A DNA stretch of 64,000 nucleotides from Aliidiomarina quisquiliarum (GTDB taxonomy: Bacteria; Pseudomonadota; Gammaproteobacteria; Enterobacterales; Alteromonadaceae). Both the position numbers and the translations under genes were made by a program. Under the pieces are notes generated by a model. The model saw only the letters and a program-made list of their open reading frames with translations. It did not search any database and had not been told where the DNA came from. The stretch covers positions 124,001 to 188,000 of the forward strand of contig NZ_JAMFTN010000020.1 of the NCBI RefSeq assembly GCF_023922585.1. The letters are read 5' to 3'. Shown here in pieces: positions 9,895 through 20,107 of this stretch (position 1 is its first letter; each line of letters opens with the position of its first letter).

Positions 9895-12453
9895 CTAGTT
9901 TGGCGGAGGAGCTAAGTCGACGGTGCGAATGGTATGTTCGGCAATGTCGTCTTCATGCCACCAAATAGGGGCTAAACGAGGCTCTTGTGAATAGAACTCG
10001 GTTTGGTCTATAAAATGCGGCGACAATGGGTTAAATGACTGTGAGTAGGTAAGCAAGCCACGGCCTTCAGGACCATTATCGGTGAAGCGCATTACAAACA
10101 TCCAGCTTGAGCCACTAGTAATGTGGTAACCCTGTGTGCTTAGCTGTGAACCCGGTAAGCTTGGGTAAATGTGGCGCGGTAAAATAGTACCGTCGTCTTT
10201 ACCCTGTGAACGGAACACGTTAAAGCCACCTTCAATGTTATTGGCACCAGCCCAAGGCAGGCGAACACCGCTAGGGGTACCGTCTGGGTTGCTACGCTCA
10301 ACAAACTGCACATCACCTAAGGGTGCGTCTACGGCAAAACCTGCACTTTCAACGGTTTGTATTGCCAGGGCAAGCTGTTGTAGTACGGTGCTATTGGTTT
10401 TTAAGGTATGTGGCGTTGTGGTTGGCTTGGTGCGATCAAAAGGCACCACCCACTGCGGGTTAGTATTAAACCGCTGGGCAAATTCACGGAATAACACAGC
10501 ACCAACGCTGTCTTTATTCATGCGCTTGTCCCATAGGCCTAAGGCAGAACAGCCAGCAGTTATATCAACGGTGCCTTGCGCAGTGGTTACAGGGCCTGAG
10601 TTCGCAGCACAGTAAGCAGCTAAGTCGTCTAACACAATGTCGGCTAAGTAGGCGCTGTTGTCGAGTAGGGTTTCCTCAAGCATATCTAGAGTTACATCGC
10701 GTAGGCCAAAGAGTTTTTTCTGGCCCATGCGTGAACGCAAGGTTTGCTCATTATTAAAACGCCCAAACAATAGGAAGTCTTTACCGTCAACGGTACCACC
10801 AAAGTTAGACGTAGCTAAAGGTGCTTTCGGGTTCGTTAACCAGTAGCTGTTATTCGAGTTTTGCACAAAGTCGTTACGAGTTAAGCGTGGCGCTTTGTTC
10901 CCCGGTACACGGCCATTGGGCATGAATTCCATGCTGTTGCCTGGTACTAGAGTAAAGGGCGCTTGTAAGCGTACGGCAGCTAATACAGGGTTGGTGCGTA
11001 TTTCATTCAAGGCGGCAGCACTAAGGTTCGGAACACTAGAGCCGTCGGCATAGAAGGTTTTACCGCGATAGTCAGAGGCCATAATATTATTGAATATTAA
11101 GCCGCCCGTATGACGATTCATAATATCGCCAATTTCATCGGTATCACGGGCTAGGTTTAAAGCCAGCCACTGATCGAGCAATTCAAAGTTAGGCAAGTTT
11201 GAATCATAAAGAGCAAAAGCCGAGGTGGTGCCTTGAAAGTTCATGCCCCACTGGAATTGACCTGGAATACTTAGCAACGGACCAAAGTCGCTGGTATAAA
11301 AAGTGCGTTGTAGCTTAATACTTGAAGCAGGACCGGTGGCCACGGTAATGGTAACGGTTTTCTCTTCCATGGTGCGGGGTTGGCCGTCTACCAAGTAAGT
11401 TTTGCGCTCAGGATCAGACTCATCGAGTTCTAGCTGATACACCAAAAAGCGTTCGGCAGTAGAGAAGGTATGGGTCCAAGCAATGTGTTCGTTAAAGCCA
11501 ATGTTAACTGGCCCAGGCATACCTGAAAGCGAACCGCCTACCACTTTCATTTCGCCAGGAATTTCTACCCCAAAGCGCCAAAAGCGTTGGTTTCCTGTGT
11601 GTGGAAAGTGTGGGTTCGCTAGCAACATACCCTGGCCGTTTTCGGTTATATCACTACCTAACGCCCAACCGTTTGAACCAAGCTCTTCAGGGTTTGGCTC
11701 AGGTGGCACAATGCTGGCTAAGTCGATGCCCATTTCAAAGGCCAGTGAGCCAGGCATAACCGGTGTAGGGTTATAACTTTCACCCGGTGGTACCGCTATA
11801 AACATTGGGTCTAGGAAGTTTGCTGCGCCAGGTAGTAAGGCTACGCCTAAGGCATAGGTTAACATGTCGGCTGGCTCAATAGGTTGCATGTGGGGCATGC
11901 CGCGGCAAGGCGGAGCAACACCGTTCACCCCAACTTCAGCAAGGTAAGCGTTGTAACCAGCCGCATAGCCAGACACTAAGGCACGAGAGTTTTCGCTTAA
12001 GCTACTTAGGTTGGCATCGGCTATGTCGCGTAGGCCTAATGCTTTATAAATAAAGTCGTTAATAACGTTGGCAGTGTCGCCCGAACCGGGTACAGCGTCA
12101 GGGCCAAAGTACTTTGCTCGTTCTCCATTAAAGCGAATTATTTGGTCGGCTAATACGCAAATGTTGTCTTCAGCAAAGGCGTAAGCAGTACCGTAGCCAA
12201 TACCTTCTAGGCTGTCCGACTTAATATAAGGAACACCAAATTCAGTTCTACGAATGTTAGCGGTTAATTCACCCGGAGCAAACGCGGTTACTGTTACAGG
12301 GTCGCGTGGGGCGGGCGGGGCAGGTGGCTTGGGTGGGTTTACTGCCACATTGCTGTCGAGCCCAGATGATGTTGAGCTAGTAAAGCAGCCGCTTAGTGCC
12401 ATAACACAGGCGGTAGCAAGCAAACTCCACTTTAAAGTTTTGCGCTTTTGCAT
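9895..12453 (-). CDS. Penicillin amidase-family lipoprotein (possible N-acyl-homoserine lactone acylase)
   Basis: Ntn-hydrolase of the penicillin/AHL acylase family, 852 residues, predicted to be processed into alpha and beta chains. The lipobox ALSGC places Cys23 as the lipidated residue, so the enzyme is membrane-anchored. The autoproteolysis and nucleophile site is GSNGWALG, with Ser260 beginning the beta chain; NPHFPH and FNEHIAWTHTF follow as in the family. A Pro-rich linker follows the lipobox. Substrate could be an acyl-homoserine lactone, another acyl-amide or a beta-lactam; sequence alone does not decide. It is transcribed alone, with a terminator at 9851-9871. Confidence 0.85.
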   Translation of the reverse strand: MQKRKTLKWSLLATACVMALSGCFTSSTSSGLDSNVAVNPPKPPAPPAPRDPVTVTAFAPGELTANIRRTEFGVPYIKSDSLEGIGYGTAYAFAEDNICVLADQIIRFNGERAKYFGPDAVPGSGDTANVINDFIYKALGLRDIADANLSSLSENSRALVSGYAAGYNAYLAEVGVNGVAPPCRGMPHMQPIEPADMLTYALGVALLPGAANFLDPMFIAVPPGESYNPTPVMPGSLAFEMGIDLASIVPPEPNPEELGSNGWALGSDITENGQGMLLANPHFPHTGNQRFWRFGVEIPGEMKVVGGSLSGMPGPVNIGFNEHIAWTHTFSTAERFLVYQLELDESDPERKTYLVDGQPRTMEEKTVTITVATGPASSIKLQRTFYTSDFGPLLSIPGQFQWGMNFQGTTSAFALYDSNLPNFELLDQWLALNLARDTDEIGDIMNRHTGGLIFNNIMASDYRGKTFYADGSSVPNLSAAALNEIRTNPVLAAVRLQAPFTLVPGNSMEFMPNGRVPGNKAPRLTRNDFVQNSNNSYWLTNPKAPLATSNFGGTVDGKDFLLFGRFNNEQTLRSRMGQKKLFGLRDVTLDMLEETLLDNSAYLADIVLDDLAAYCAANSGPVTTAQGTVDITAGCSALGLWDKRMNKDSVGAVLFREFAQRFNTNPQWVVPFDRTKPTTTPHTLKTNSTVLQQLALAIQTVESAGFAVDAPLGDVQFVERSNPDGTPSGVRLPWAGANNIEGGFNVFRSQGKDDGTILPRHIYPSLPGSQLSTQGYHITSGSSWMFVMRFTDNGPEGRGLLTYSQSFNPLSPHFIDQTEFYSQEPRLAPIWWHEDDIAEHTIRTVDLAPPPN

Positions 12454-12610
12454 ATTAAGTACCCTTAATTGTTGCTTTTAAGTTGTTAGGGAAATTCATT
12501 TTCCAGTATTAGCAAAAAAACGGCGCTGGTCAAACCTGTTTGAACATGTGAATAAAGCACTTTATCGCTGTTTTAACGTTGCAGGCCAACAGAATCGCTG
12601 AATTCGGGGT

Positions 12611-12645
12611 AAAAAAAAGAGCGGCTAAAGCCGCTCTTTTATTTC
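12611..12645. terminator. Bidirectional-looking terminator
   Basis: AGAGCGGC (12618-12625), loop TAAA, GCCGCTCT (12630-12637) with eight A on one side and TTTTATTTCTTT on the other. On the minus strand it gives a stem plus a T tract directly after the M3 peptidase gene. Confidence 0.85.
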
Positions 12646-12655
12646 TTTAAGGGTG

Positions 12656-14839
12656 TTATTCTGCCTCAGGGTCGAGTAAACCACGGCTTATTAGCAAGTG
12701 GCGCGTGTCTGGCTCTTGACCACGGAAGTCGAGGTATAAGTCTAGGGCTTCTTTGGTGCCACCTTTCGACAAAATACGATCGCGGTAGTCTTGTAATGCT
12801 TGACTACCAATTCCACCATTTGCTTTCACATAGGCAAAGGCGTCGGAAGCGAGTACATCAGACCACATATAAGCGTAGTACGACGAGGCATACCCACCTG
12901 AGAATATGTGCGAGAAGTAACCCGAGCGGTAACGCGGTGGTACATAGCTAATGTCCATGCCGTATTTTGCAAGGGCTTGCTGTTCAAACGCTTCTACGTC
13001 AGCAATGGTTTCGCCTTTAGCTAAAGCGTGATATTCCAAGTCAATTAAGGCTGCTGCCATGTACTCTAAGGTGCTGAAACCTTGGTTGAAGCTCATTGCC
13101 TCAAGTACCTTATCTAATAAGGCCTTAGGAATAGGCTCGCCAGTTTTATAGTGCTTTGCGAAGTTAGGCAAAATTTTCGGGTCGAGGGCAAAGCCTTCGT
13201 GGAAGGTCGACGGCGACTCTACAAAGTCACGGGGCACAGCAGTACCCGACAAGGTTGGGTAGTTTACGTCGGAGAACAAACCATGCACACCGTGGCCCAT
13301 TTCATGGAACATAGTGGTTACGTTGTCCCAAGAGATCAGCGTTGGCTGGCCCTCAGGCGCTTTAGGAATGTTCATTACGTTGTAAACAACCGGCTTAGTG
13401 TTTTCTAAATGCGATTGACCAACAAAGGAGCTCATCCAAGCACCACCACGTTTGCCGTCGCGGGCAAAATAGTCGGCGTAGAAAATACCAAGGCTAGACT
13501 GGTCTTTGTCGAATACTTCATACACTTCTACGTCGGGGTGGTAACCAGGTAAGTCGTTCCGACGTTCAAAGCTAATGCCGTACACCTGGCCCATACCGTA
13601 AAATAAACCGTCTTGTAATACGCGGTTGTACTCAAAGTATTGAGCAACTTCAGCTGGGTCTAGGTTGTAATCAGCTTCGCGTACACGCTCGGCGTAAAAT
13701 GCCCAGTCCCACGGCTCTAGCTCGTGGTCCATGCCCATATCTTTAATTTGCTTGCGCAAACGTTTGGCTTCGTTTTCAACTTGATTAAGTACAGCAGGCA
13801 CCATGTCGACTAACATTTTCCGCGCCCGCTCTGGGGTTTGGATCATGGCTGCTTCAAGGCGGTAATGACCAAAAGAGTCATAACCTAAAATAGCGGCTTT
13901 TTCAGCGCGCAATTCAGCAAGGCGAGTAACAATAGGGCGGCTGTCGATACCACCGTCACGGCCTAAACTACGATAAGCAGAAGCTTCCCATAGTTTTTTA
14001 CGCGACTCACGGTTAGTCATTTCGGCTAGCGGCGCTTGACCGGTGGTATTGCTTAAGCTCAATACATACTTGCCCTCTAAGCCCATGCTAGCAGCGCGAT
14101 CAGCGGCATTCTGAATAGCTGCGCTACTTAAACCCGCCAATTCTTCGACAGAATCAAAAATAGGTGCGCGTTCATTACCCACTTCAAGGGTATTACGCTG
14201 AAACTGAGTGGTTAAGGTTGACTCTTCTTCGTTTAAGGCCCTAATTTTGAGCATTTGGTCTTCGGTTAGGTTTGCACCTGCACGCACGAAACGCTCGTGG
14301 TAAACTTCAACCAAGCGTTTGCTTTCAGCGTCTAGGCCAAGGTTGTCGCGGTTTTGGTATAAACTGTCTACCCGTGAAAACAGCTTTTTGTTTAAATAAA
14401 TATCGTCATTATGCGAAGACATTTTAGGTGCAAGCTCACCTTGTAATGCACGAATTGTTTCATTGCTGGTCGACGACGACATAGCGTAGAAAACTGCAGC
14501 AACACGGCCTAAAAGCTGGCCACTGGTTTCCATTGCAAGAATGGTATTGTCGAAAGAAGGTGCTGCGGGATTATTAGCAATGGCACGAATTTCGGCCGCA
14601 TGTTGCGACATGCCGGCTTCAAAGGCTGGTGCATAATCGGCATCAGTAATTTTAGTAAAGTCTGGGGCGCCATACTGCAATGTGCTGACGGCATAAAAAG
14701 GATTACTACTTGCTAATTGAACAGCTTCTTGCACGCTGGCCTCTTGGGAACTTGATTTAGAAACTTGGCTATCATAGTCACTGCAGGCGCTCAGGGTAAC
14801 AGCTAACCCGACCGCTGCGGCTATCATGGATAAACGCAT
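12656..14839 (-). CDS. M3 family metallopeptidase, lipoprotein (Dcp/oligopeptidase A-like)
   Basis: Zinc oligopeptidase of family M3, 727 residues, expected to cleave short peptides. The zinc motif is MFHEMGHGVHGLFSD, with the third ligand region ESPSTFHEGF downstream. The N-terminus has a lipobox (TLSAC, Cys at about residue 19) followed by a Ser/Gln-rich linker, so the enzyme is exported and lipid-anchored, unlike cytosolic E. coli Dcp. This fits a protein-scavenging lifestyle (inference). The terminator at 12618-12637 lies just downstream. Confidence 0.93.
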   Translation of the reverse strand: MRLSMIAAAVGLAVTLSACSDYDSQVSKSSSQEASVQEAVQLASSNPFYAVSTLQYGAPDFTKITDADYAPAFEAGMSQHAAEIRAIANNPAAPSFDNTILAMETSGQLLGRVAAVFYAMSSSTSNETIRALQGELAPKMSSHNDDIYLNKKLFSRVDSLYQNRDNLGLDAESKRLVEVYHERFVRAGANLTEDQMLKIRALNEEESTLTTQFQRNTLEVGNERAPIFDSVEELAGLSSAAIQNAADRAASMGLEGKYVLSLSNTTGQAPLAEMTNRESRKKLWEASAYRSLGRDGGIDSRPIVTRLAELRAEKAAILGYDSFGHYRLEAAMIQTPERARKMLVDMVPAVLNQVENEAKRLRKQIKDMGMDHELEPWDWAFYAERVREADYNLDPAEVAQYFEYNRVLQDGLFYGMGQVYGISFERRNDLPGYHPDVEVYEVFDKDQSSLGIFYADYFARDGKRGGAWMSSFVGQSHLENTKPVVYNVMNIPKAPEGQPTLISWDNVTTMFHEMGHGVHGLFSDVNYPTLSGTAVPRDFVESPSTFHEGFALDPKILPNFAKHYKTGEPIPKALLDKVLEAMSFNQGFSTLEYMAAALIDLEYHALAKGETIADVEAFEQQALAKYGMDISYVPPRYRSGYFSHIFSGGYASSYYAYMWSDVLASDAFAYVKANGGIGSQALQDYRDRILSKGGTKEALDLYLDFRGQEPDTRHLLISRGLLDPEAE

Positions 14840-15029
14840 GGTGCTCTCTCCTCTCTAGGAATATGGGCGGCATGCCAGCAACGCCGACAGCCAATTATAA
14901 CGGGTTAACATAACAGGATGAGGGCAAACGCTCAATCACTTCCTTTAATGACCTATGTTGCGAAGCACGACAAAAAAACAGAAAACGGGTAGGCTATAGG
15001 CTTTCTATTTCGCCACGTGAAATTACAAT

Positions 15030-15884
15030 ATGCTGAGTTATCAACACGGTTATCATGCGGGCAACCCCGCCGACATACATAAACACTTAACGCTCATTGC
15101 CGTAAGCCAATACTTGCTGAGAAAAGAAGCCGCTATTCATTTTTTCGATACCCATGCTGGTAAGGGGCTGTACAGCCTACACGACGACCAAGCGCAAAAA
15201 CGCCAAGAATACGTTACCGGAGTAAGTGAAACTATAACGCACCGCAAGGTGCTAACTGCAGCGGCATGGCAGCACTATTTTGCTGAGCTCGACCGCTTAC
15301 ATAAGGGGTGTGTTAGCAGCGCAAGCTTGGCCCAATACCCTGGTTCGCCCCATTGGATGTCGTCGTTGCGCCGCCACCACGACCGCCATACGGTATTCGA
15401 ACTGCACCCCGGTGAACATAAAGCCTTAGCGTCGTTAAATAAAGATCACACGGGCTTTGTGGTGCATGGCGACGGCCTAAGTGGGGTGGTGCGCATGTTA
15501 CCGCCGAAAACCCCACGTTTATTGATACTAATTGATCCTGCCTACGAATTGCCGCAGGAATACACCGACGTGGCTACCACAGTGCAGGACATTCTAAAGA
15601 AAAGCCGCCATGCTGTTATTTTGGTGTGGTACCCATTACTGCCGGCCGACAAACACCTTGCACTATGCGAACGCTTAACGAAAAATATTGCTGCACCGGT
15701 ATTGCAAAGTGAATGGGTACATAAAGAGCGCATCAGCGACTGGGGTATGTATGGCTCGGGTGTATTGATTGTTAATCCGCCATGGCAGTTAGAACAGCAA
15801 TTGGCTGACATTTTTCAACCTTTTGCCAAGGCGCTGGGTAAACCGACAGAACACCGTTTAAAGCAATTTAATAGCGCCAACTAA
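15030..15884 (+). CDS. rlmJ: 23S rRNA (adenine2030-N6)-methyltransferase
   Basis: RlmJ family, 284 residues, SAM-dependent methylation of A2030 in 23S rRNA. The N-terminus MLSYQHGYHAGNPADIHKH is diagnostic, followed by FFDTHAGKGLYSL (SAM motif I) and LILIDPAYELPQEY (the D-P-A-Y catalytic motif). No membrane segments. The next gene starts 15 nt downstream with GTG, so the two may share a transcript although functions are unrelated. Confidence 0.94.
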   Translation: MLSYQHGYHAGNPADIHKHLTLIAVSQYLLRKEAAIHFFDTHAGKGLYSLHDDQAQKRQEYVTGVSETITHRKVLTAAAWQHYFAELDRLHKGCVSSASLAQYPGSPHWMSSLRRHHDRHTVFELHPGEHKALASLNKDHTGFVVHGDGLSGVVRMLPPKTPRLLILIDPAYELPQEYTDVATTVQDILKKSRHAVILVWYPLLPADKHLALCERLTKNIAAPVLQSEWVHKERISDWGMYGSGVLIVNPPWQLEQQLADIFQPFAKALGKPTEHRLKQFNSAN

Positions 15885-15899
15885 ACGAGGGCTAAACAA

Positions 15900-17879
15900 G
15901 TGAGTAAAAACTTAATTAGTAACGGTCTGCGCGTATCAATAGCAGCGTTACTTATGGTGTTCGTAATAGGCTGTGCCAGCAATACCGCAAGTGCGCCAGC
16001 ACCAGTACATGTGCGGCTATTAGAAACCAGCGACTTACACGCCTATATGTTGGGCTTTGACTATACTCGCCAGCAACCCACGGCCAGTTATGGCCTAGCC
16101 CACACTGCGGCGCTTATTCACCAAGCACGGGCAGAACAGCCGAATACCCTATTGTTCGATAATGGCGACCTTATCCAAGGTAGCGCACTTGGTGATTGGG
16201 TAGCAGAACAGGGCGCCGAATATCTTGCTACTCAGGTTCACCCGGTTATTGCCGCTTTAAACTACTTAAATTACGACGCCGCTAATTTAGGCAACCACGA
16301 ATTTAACTTTGGTTTAGAATTTCTCGATAAAACTCTTGCTGGAGCAAGCTTCCCCTATGTCAGCGCCAGTGTATTTATGGCTGCAACCGAAGCAATGTCA
16401 GGTATGCGTACTGAAGACTGGAAAAACCCATTAGTGCCGCCTTATGTTATTTTAAAGCGTAACTTTGTTGACCAAGCCGGAAATAAGCAAACAATTCATA
16501 TTGGGGTGATTGGTTTTGTGCCACCACAAATAATGAGTTGGGACGCCATGCATTTAAATGGCCGGGTTTATGTGCGTGACATGGTTGCTGCAGCACAACA
16601 CTTTGTGCCTAAAATGCGCGCTGAAGGAGCTGATATTGTGGTTGCCATTCCTCATTCAGGCTTAAATGACCATGCACGTTATGCGGAGTTTTCCGAGCAA
16701 GCAACTCGGCAAATTGGCGCAGTGCCAGGCATTGACGCCATTTTGTTTGGTCATCAGCATCGGCTTTTTCCGGGCGACCCTAGTTACGACAATTTACCCT
16801 TAGTAGACAACCAGCAAGGCTTGGTACACGGCATACCGGCGGTTTCGCCGGGGTATTGGGGTAGCCACTTAGGTGTTATCGACTTAACCCTAGAGAAAAA
16901 CGAATTAGGTTGGCAGGTTACCAATGGTAAAGCGGAATTACGGGCAGTAACCGAAGCCTTCGACGAAGGTCTGGCACTGCTAATAAAAGAGTCCCATGAA
17001 GCAACCTTGCACATGCTGAACGAACCCCTAACAAAAACAAACCAACCAGTTAATAGTTTTTTTGCGCGGGTATTCCCCGACAGCTCAACTGCACTGATAA
17101 ATGCGGCACAAACTTGGTTTGGTAAAAATTTACAAGCAGAAGGGCAGCTACCCGCTAACTTGCCTATTTTGTCGGCCGCGGCACCTTTTCGGAATGGGTT
17201 TCAAAGTGCCGACGACTATACCAATATCCCTGCGGGGGAAATAACTTTAGGCCACTTGGCCGACCTATATGTGTATCCGAATATACTACAGGCAGTAAAA
17301 GTTTCAGGCGGGCAGCTGCGAGAATGGCTTGAAATGTCAGCATTGGCATTTAATACACTTGATACCAGTACTAGCCATGCACAGAATTTATTAAGTAATT
17401 ACCCAAGTTTTAACTTCGACGTTATATCTGGGGTTCATTACGTATTCGATGTAACCCAGCCGCCTCGGTACAATCAAAAGGGTGAATTGATTAATCCCAA
17501 TTCACATCGGGTGAAAGAGTTAAGTTACCAAGGTAAGTTAGTTACAAACCAAAACCAGTTTATTGTTATGGTGAATAACTACCGTGCAGGTGGCGGTGGT
17601 CATTTCCCCGGCCTGAATGGCGAAACAATTGTATATGAAGGAGCAGTTGAAGTAAGAGAGGCAATTGCTGCCTATGGGCGTGAGCAAGCACAAGCTGAAG
17701 GGCGAATAAACATAAACCGCGTTTGGAATTGGCGCCTATATAGCCCAACACCAATTAAGGCATTTGTGCGTTCTGCCGATAACGAGCAAGCGCATGCAGA
17801 AGCCATGTTGTATAAAGGCCTGCATTTTGTAGAATCGGAAGGAGCCTATGGGCGCTATGAATTGCCAATTGGCAAATAG
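15900..17879 (+). CDS. cpdB: 2',3'-cyclic-nucleotide 2'-phosphodiesterase/3'-nucleotidase, lipoprotein
   Basis: Calcineurin-type phosphoesterase plus C-terminal 5'-nucleotidase domain, 659 residues, which salvages nucleotides outside the cytoplasm. Metal-site motifs visible are LLETSDLHAY, DNGDLIQG, NLGNHEFNFGLEFLD and ILFGHQHRLFPG. The substrate-binding domain includes NYRAGGGGHFPG. The signal peptide ends in FVIGCASN, a lipobox, so this version is anchored rather than freely periplasmic as in E. coli. GTG start at 15900. Confidence 0.9.
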   Translation: MSKNLISNGLRVSIAALLMVFVIGCASNTASAPAPVHVRLLETSDLHAYMLGFDYTRQQPTASYGLAHTAALIHQARAEQPNTLLFDNGDLIQGSALGDWVAEQGAEYLATQVHPVIAALNYLNYDAANLGNHEFNFGLEFLDKTLAGASFPYVSASVFMAATEAMSGMRTEDWKNPLVPPYVILKRNFVDQAGNKQTIHIGVIGFVPPQIMSWDAMHLNGRVYVRDMVAAAQHFVPKMRAEGADIVVAIPHSGLNDHARYAEFSEQATRQIGAVPGIDAILFGHQHRLFPGDPSYDNLPLVDNQQGLVHGIPAVSPGYWGSHLGVIDLTLEKNELGWQVTNGKAELRAVTEAFDEGLALLIKESHEATLHMLNEPLTKTNQPVNSFFARVFPDSSTALINAAQTWFGKNLQAEGQLPANLPILSAAAPFRNGFQSADDYTNIPAGEITLGHLADLYVYPNILQAVKVSGGQLREWLEMSALAFNTLDTSTSHAQNLLSNYPSFNFDVISGVHYVFDVTQPPRYNQKGELINPNSHRVKELSYQGKLVTNQNQFIVMVNNYRAGGGGHFPGLNGETIVYEGAVEVREAIAAYGREQAQAEGRININRVWNWRLYSPTPIKAFVRSADNEQAHAEAMLYKGLHFVESEGAYGRYELPIGK

Positions 17880-17909
17880 CAGGCTTTAAAACAGTAGGAA
17901 AACTTACAA

Positions 17910-17926
17910 AAAACATCGAATGTTTT
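17910..17926. repeat. Inverted repeat after cpdB
   Basis: AAAACAT-CGA-ATGTTTT is a perfect 7-bp inverted repeat 31 nt after the cpdB stop, followed by a T/A-rich run. It could be a weak terminator or an operator for the next gene. Confidence 0.3.
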
Positions 17927-18011
17927 AATTTATATACACTATACTGTTTATGCGGCAAGCTAACAGTAGCGCTAATCAATTCTAATAATAATATCAACGA
18001 GGTGAGTTGCA

Positions 18012-18542
18012 ATGAAGTCTGTAGTTGACCAGTTGGCAATGTATTCTTGTTACCATCGTGACGGTCGTAATGTTATGACCCATATGGTGGGTATACCCTT
18101 GATCGTTATTGCTTTATTAGCTTTACTGTCACGACCCCAGTGGGTGTTCGCTGGTTTTTATGTAACGCCAGCAATAGCCTTAGTTGCCGCAGGTGTTATT
18201 TATTACTTAATGCTCGACCTAGCGCTTGGGGTGTTAATGGCGGCTATATTGGCTTTAACCTTATGGCTTGGCCATTCAGTTGCCGCATTAAGTACGCCAA
18301 CGTGGCTTAGTTTAGGTATAGGGCTGTTTATTGTCGGCTGGGTTTTTCAGTTTATTGGCCATGGTTATGAAGGTCGTAAGCCGGCCTTTGTCGATGACAT
18401 TATGGGGCTCGTTATTGGGCCTTTATTTGTTGTTGCGGAAGTGTTGTTTTTTCTAGGCTTGCGTAAATCTTTGTACAAAAAGGTAGAGGGCAAGGTGGCA
18501 ATTCTGTTACCAAACATGCCACCAACAAGCTCAAAAAACTGA
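18012..18542 (+). CDS. Mpo1-like (DUF962) membrane protein
   Basis: DUF962/YGL010w family, 176 residues with four or more hydrophobic segments. The N-terminal pattern YSCYHRDGRNVMTHMVGIP and the later FIGHGYEGRKPA supply the conserved His residues that bind iron in yeast Mpo1, a 2-hydroxy fatty acid dioxygenase. Activity in this organism is inferred from the family only. SD GAGGTGAG sits before ATG 18012. Stands alone between cpdB and the OmpA-family gene. Confidence 0.8.
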   Translation: MKSVVDQLAMYSCYHRDGRNVMTHMVGIPLIVIALLALLSRPQWVFAGFYVTPAIALVAAGVIYYLMLDLALGVLMAAILALTLWLGHSVAALSTPTWLSLGIGLFIVGWVFQFIGHGYEGRKPAFVDDIMGLVIGPLFVVAEVLFFLGLRKSLYKKVEGKVAILLPNMPPTSSKN

Positions 18543-18754
18543 ACAGCTAAGATAAAAGGCATAACAATGCAAATAAATTGCAAACAAGCATGTGAGTCTT
18601 TGCTATATAAGGGTAAAATAGCGAACAATTAAGAAAATAATCGTTGAATAGTGTTGTTTTCTATTGTTTGCCTAACGATGCCTTGGTATCTTAGTGCTAA
18701 GTGGATTAATTGCGCGTACTCTACTGAAATGTAGTTTGCTTTAGCCAAGACCAG

Positions 18755-18777
18755 TTTTACCTCCGTAGTTGGTAAAA
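18755..18777. repeat. Hairpin in the ompA-like leader
   Basis: TTTTACC (18755-18761) and GGTAAAA (18771-18777) form a perfect 7-bp stem with a 9-nt loop, 39 nt upstream of the OmpA-family start codon. It could be a 5'-UTR structure affecting stability or translation. The rest of the 18543-18815 gap is AT-rich with nothing else recognised. Confidence 0.3.
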
Positions 18778-18815
18778 GATGTTTGCGGAAAATGAAATTA
18801 AAAAGGAATATTAAC

Positions 18816-20015
18816 ATGATCAAATCTGCCCGTTTTACGCTGCCTGCGCTGCTGGCAGGGATCCTAGCCGTCAGCCCTCAGGCATTGGCGTCTTTCGACA
18901 AAGAAGAATTGTCAGTAGGCTTGCGTTTAGGTGTTTACAATTTAGATAGCGCGCGTCAATTTCCAACGGTCCCAGTGAGTAACATTGAAAGCGGATTTAA
19001 GAATATTGCGCCTGGTCTTCAACTCAATACAGCGTTAACCCAACATTGGTCGTTGCGTACTAGCATCGACTTCCTGTCAGCTGATGTTGAAGGTGCCGGT
19101 GGTAGTAAGTCTGGCTATGCTCTTGGTGTCGACGCACTTTATCGTTTAGACAACGGTATTTACTTCGGACCAGGCTTTGGTTCTATGAAAGTTGGCGAAC
19201 ACGTAACTCGTGCCGCTCGTGGTACCGCTGGTTACCGCCAAGCAATTAACGACAAACTTTCATGGTCTGGTGAATACATTTACCAATCAGGTGGTGGCTT
19301 CAAAGACCACGCAGTTGTATTTGGTTTAATAATGAGCTTTGGTGATCAAGGCCCGGCGTTAGCCCGTATTCAGGGTACTCGCCAAGAAGCTGCACGTCGT
19401 GACGCTATTGCTGCCACCAGCCGTGATACAAGTACTGCAGCATCAACACGCGATACTGCTCAAGTTCAAACCGACACGCGTGCTAGTCAAGTAACACGAA
19501 CTGACGAAGAATTTGCGCCGCAAATTCGCACTGCACTAGTTGGTGTAAACCGCACCACCGACACAGACGGTGATGGTGTTCCAGACTATCGCGACGTTTG
19601 CCCTAACACCCCTCGTGGTCATTCAGTTGACGAGCGTGGTTGCAGTGTTTACGAGCAACAGTCACAAGTTCACCACTTACGCGTCACCTTTGGCTTCGAC
19701 TCTGCACATGTACCAGAGCGTTACTACGATGCAATTCGTGACTTAGCTATACTAGTAGGTGTTAACGAAGAATTAGATATTCTAATTGAAGGTCACACCG
19801 ACTTAATCGGTACTGCTGAATATAACCAAGCTCTTTCAGAGCGTCGTGCGAACGCAGTTGCCGACATTCTAAAGAATCAGTACGGTATCGATGCCTCACG
19901 TATTAAAGCGGTAGGCCACGGTATGAACAAACCAGTTGTGAACCGTATCACTTTAGATGCGAACGCTCGCAACCGTCGTATTGAAACAACAGTTACTGTT
20001 TCATCACGCGACTAA
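18816..20015 (+). CDS. OmpA-family outer membrane protein
   Basis: Outer-membrane barrel linked to a peptidoglycan-binding OmpA C-terminal domain, about 399 residues. The signal peptide runs from MIKSARFTLPALLAG to PQALA. The barrel occupies residues 25-180, then a Thr/Ser/Asp-rich linker, a thrombospondin type-3 calcium repeat (DTDGDGVPDYRDVCPNTPRG, near 248) and the OmpA domain with LIEGHTDLIGTAEYNQALSE and RRIET. The start is ATG 18816, preceded by AAAAGGA at 18801; a TTG 33 nt upstream lacks support. A strong terminator follows at 20032-20059. Confidence 0.92.
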   Translation: MIKSARFTLPALLAGILAVSPQALASFDKEELSVGLRLGVYNLDSARQFPTVPVSNIESGFKNIAPGLQLNTALTQHWSLRTSIDFLSADVEGAGGSKSGYALGVDALYRLDNGIYFGPGFGSMKVGEHVTRAARGTAGYRQAINDKLSWSGEYIYQSGGGFKDHAVVFGLIMSFGDQGPALARIQGTRQEAARRDAIAATSRDTSTAASTRDTAQVQTDTRASQVTRTDEEFAPQIRTALVGVNRTTDTDGDGVPDYRDVCPNTPRGHSVDERGCSVYEQQSQVHHLRVTFGFDSAHVPERYYDAIRDLAILVGVNEELDILIEGHTDLIGTAEYNQALSERRANAVADILKNQYGIDASRIKAVGHGMNKPVVNRITLDANARNRRIETTVTVSSRD

Positions 20016-20031
20016 TATTGTAAAGCATGTT

Positions 20032-20059
20032 AAAAAGGAGCCTTAGGGCTCCTTTTTTT
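20032..20059 (+). terminator. Rho-independent terminator of the ompA-like gene
   Basis: AAAGGAGCC (20034-20042), loop TTAG, GGCTCCTTT, then a run of seven T from 20053. Located 17 nt after the stop codon. Confidence 0.9.
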
Positions 20060-20107
20060 ATACCACTAAAATAGCCATACAAAAACACTAAAAGTAGAGG
20101 ACATTTT

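Noticed and set aside
17775-17782. GCCGATAA, a sigma-28 -10 sequence (also at 20246, 27876 and 28488)
   Set aside because: All lie inside coding regions without a -35 partner; they show how often this octamer occurs by chance and weaken the sigma-28 reading at 51985.
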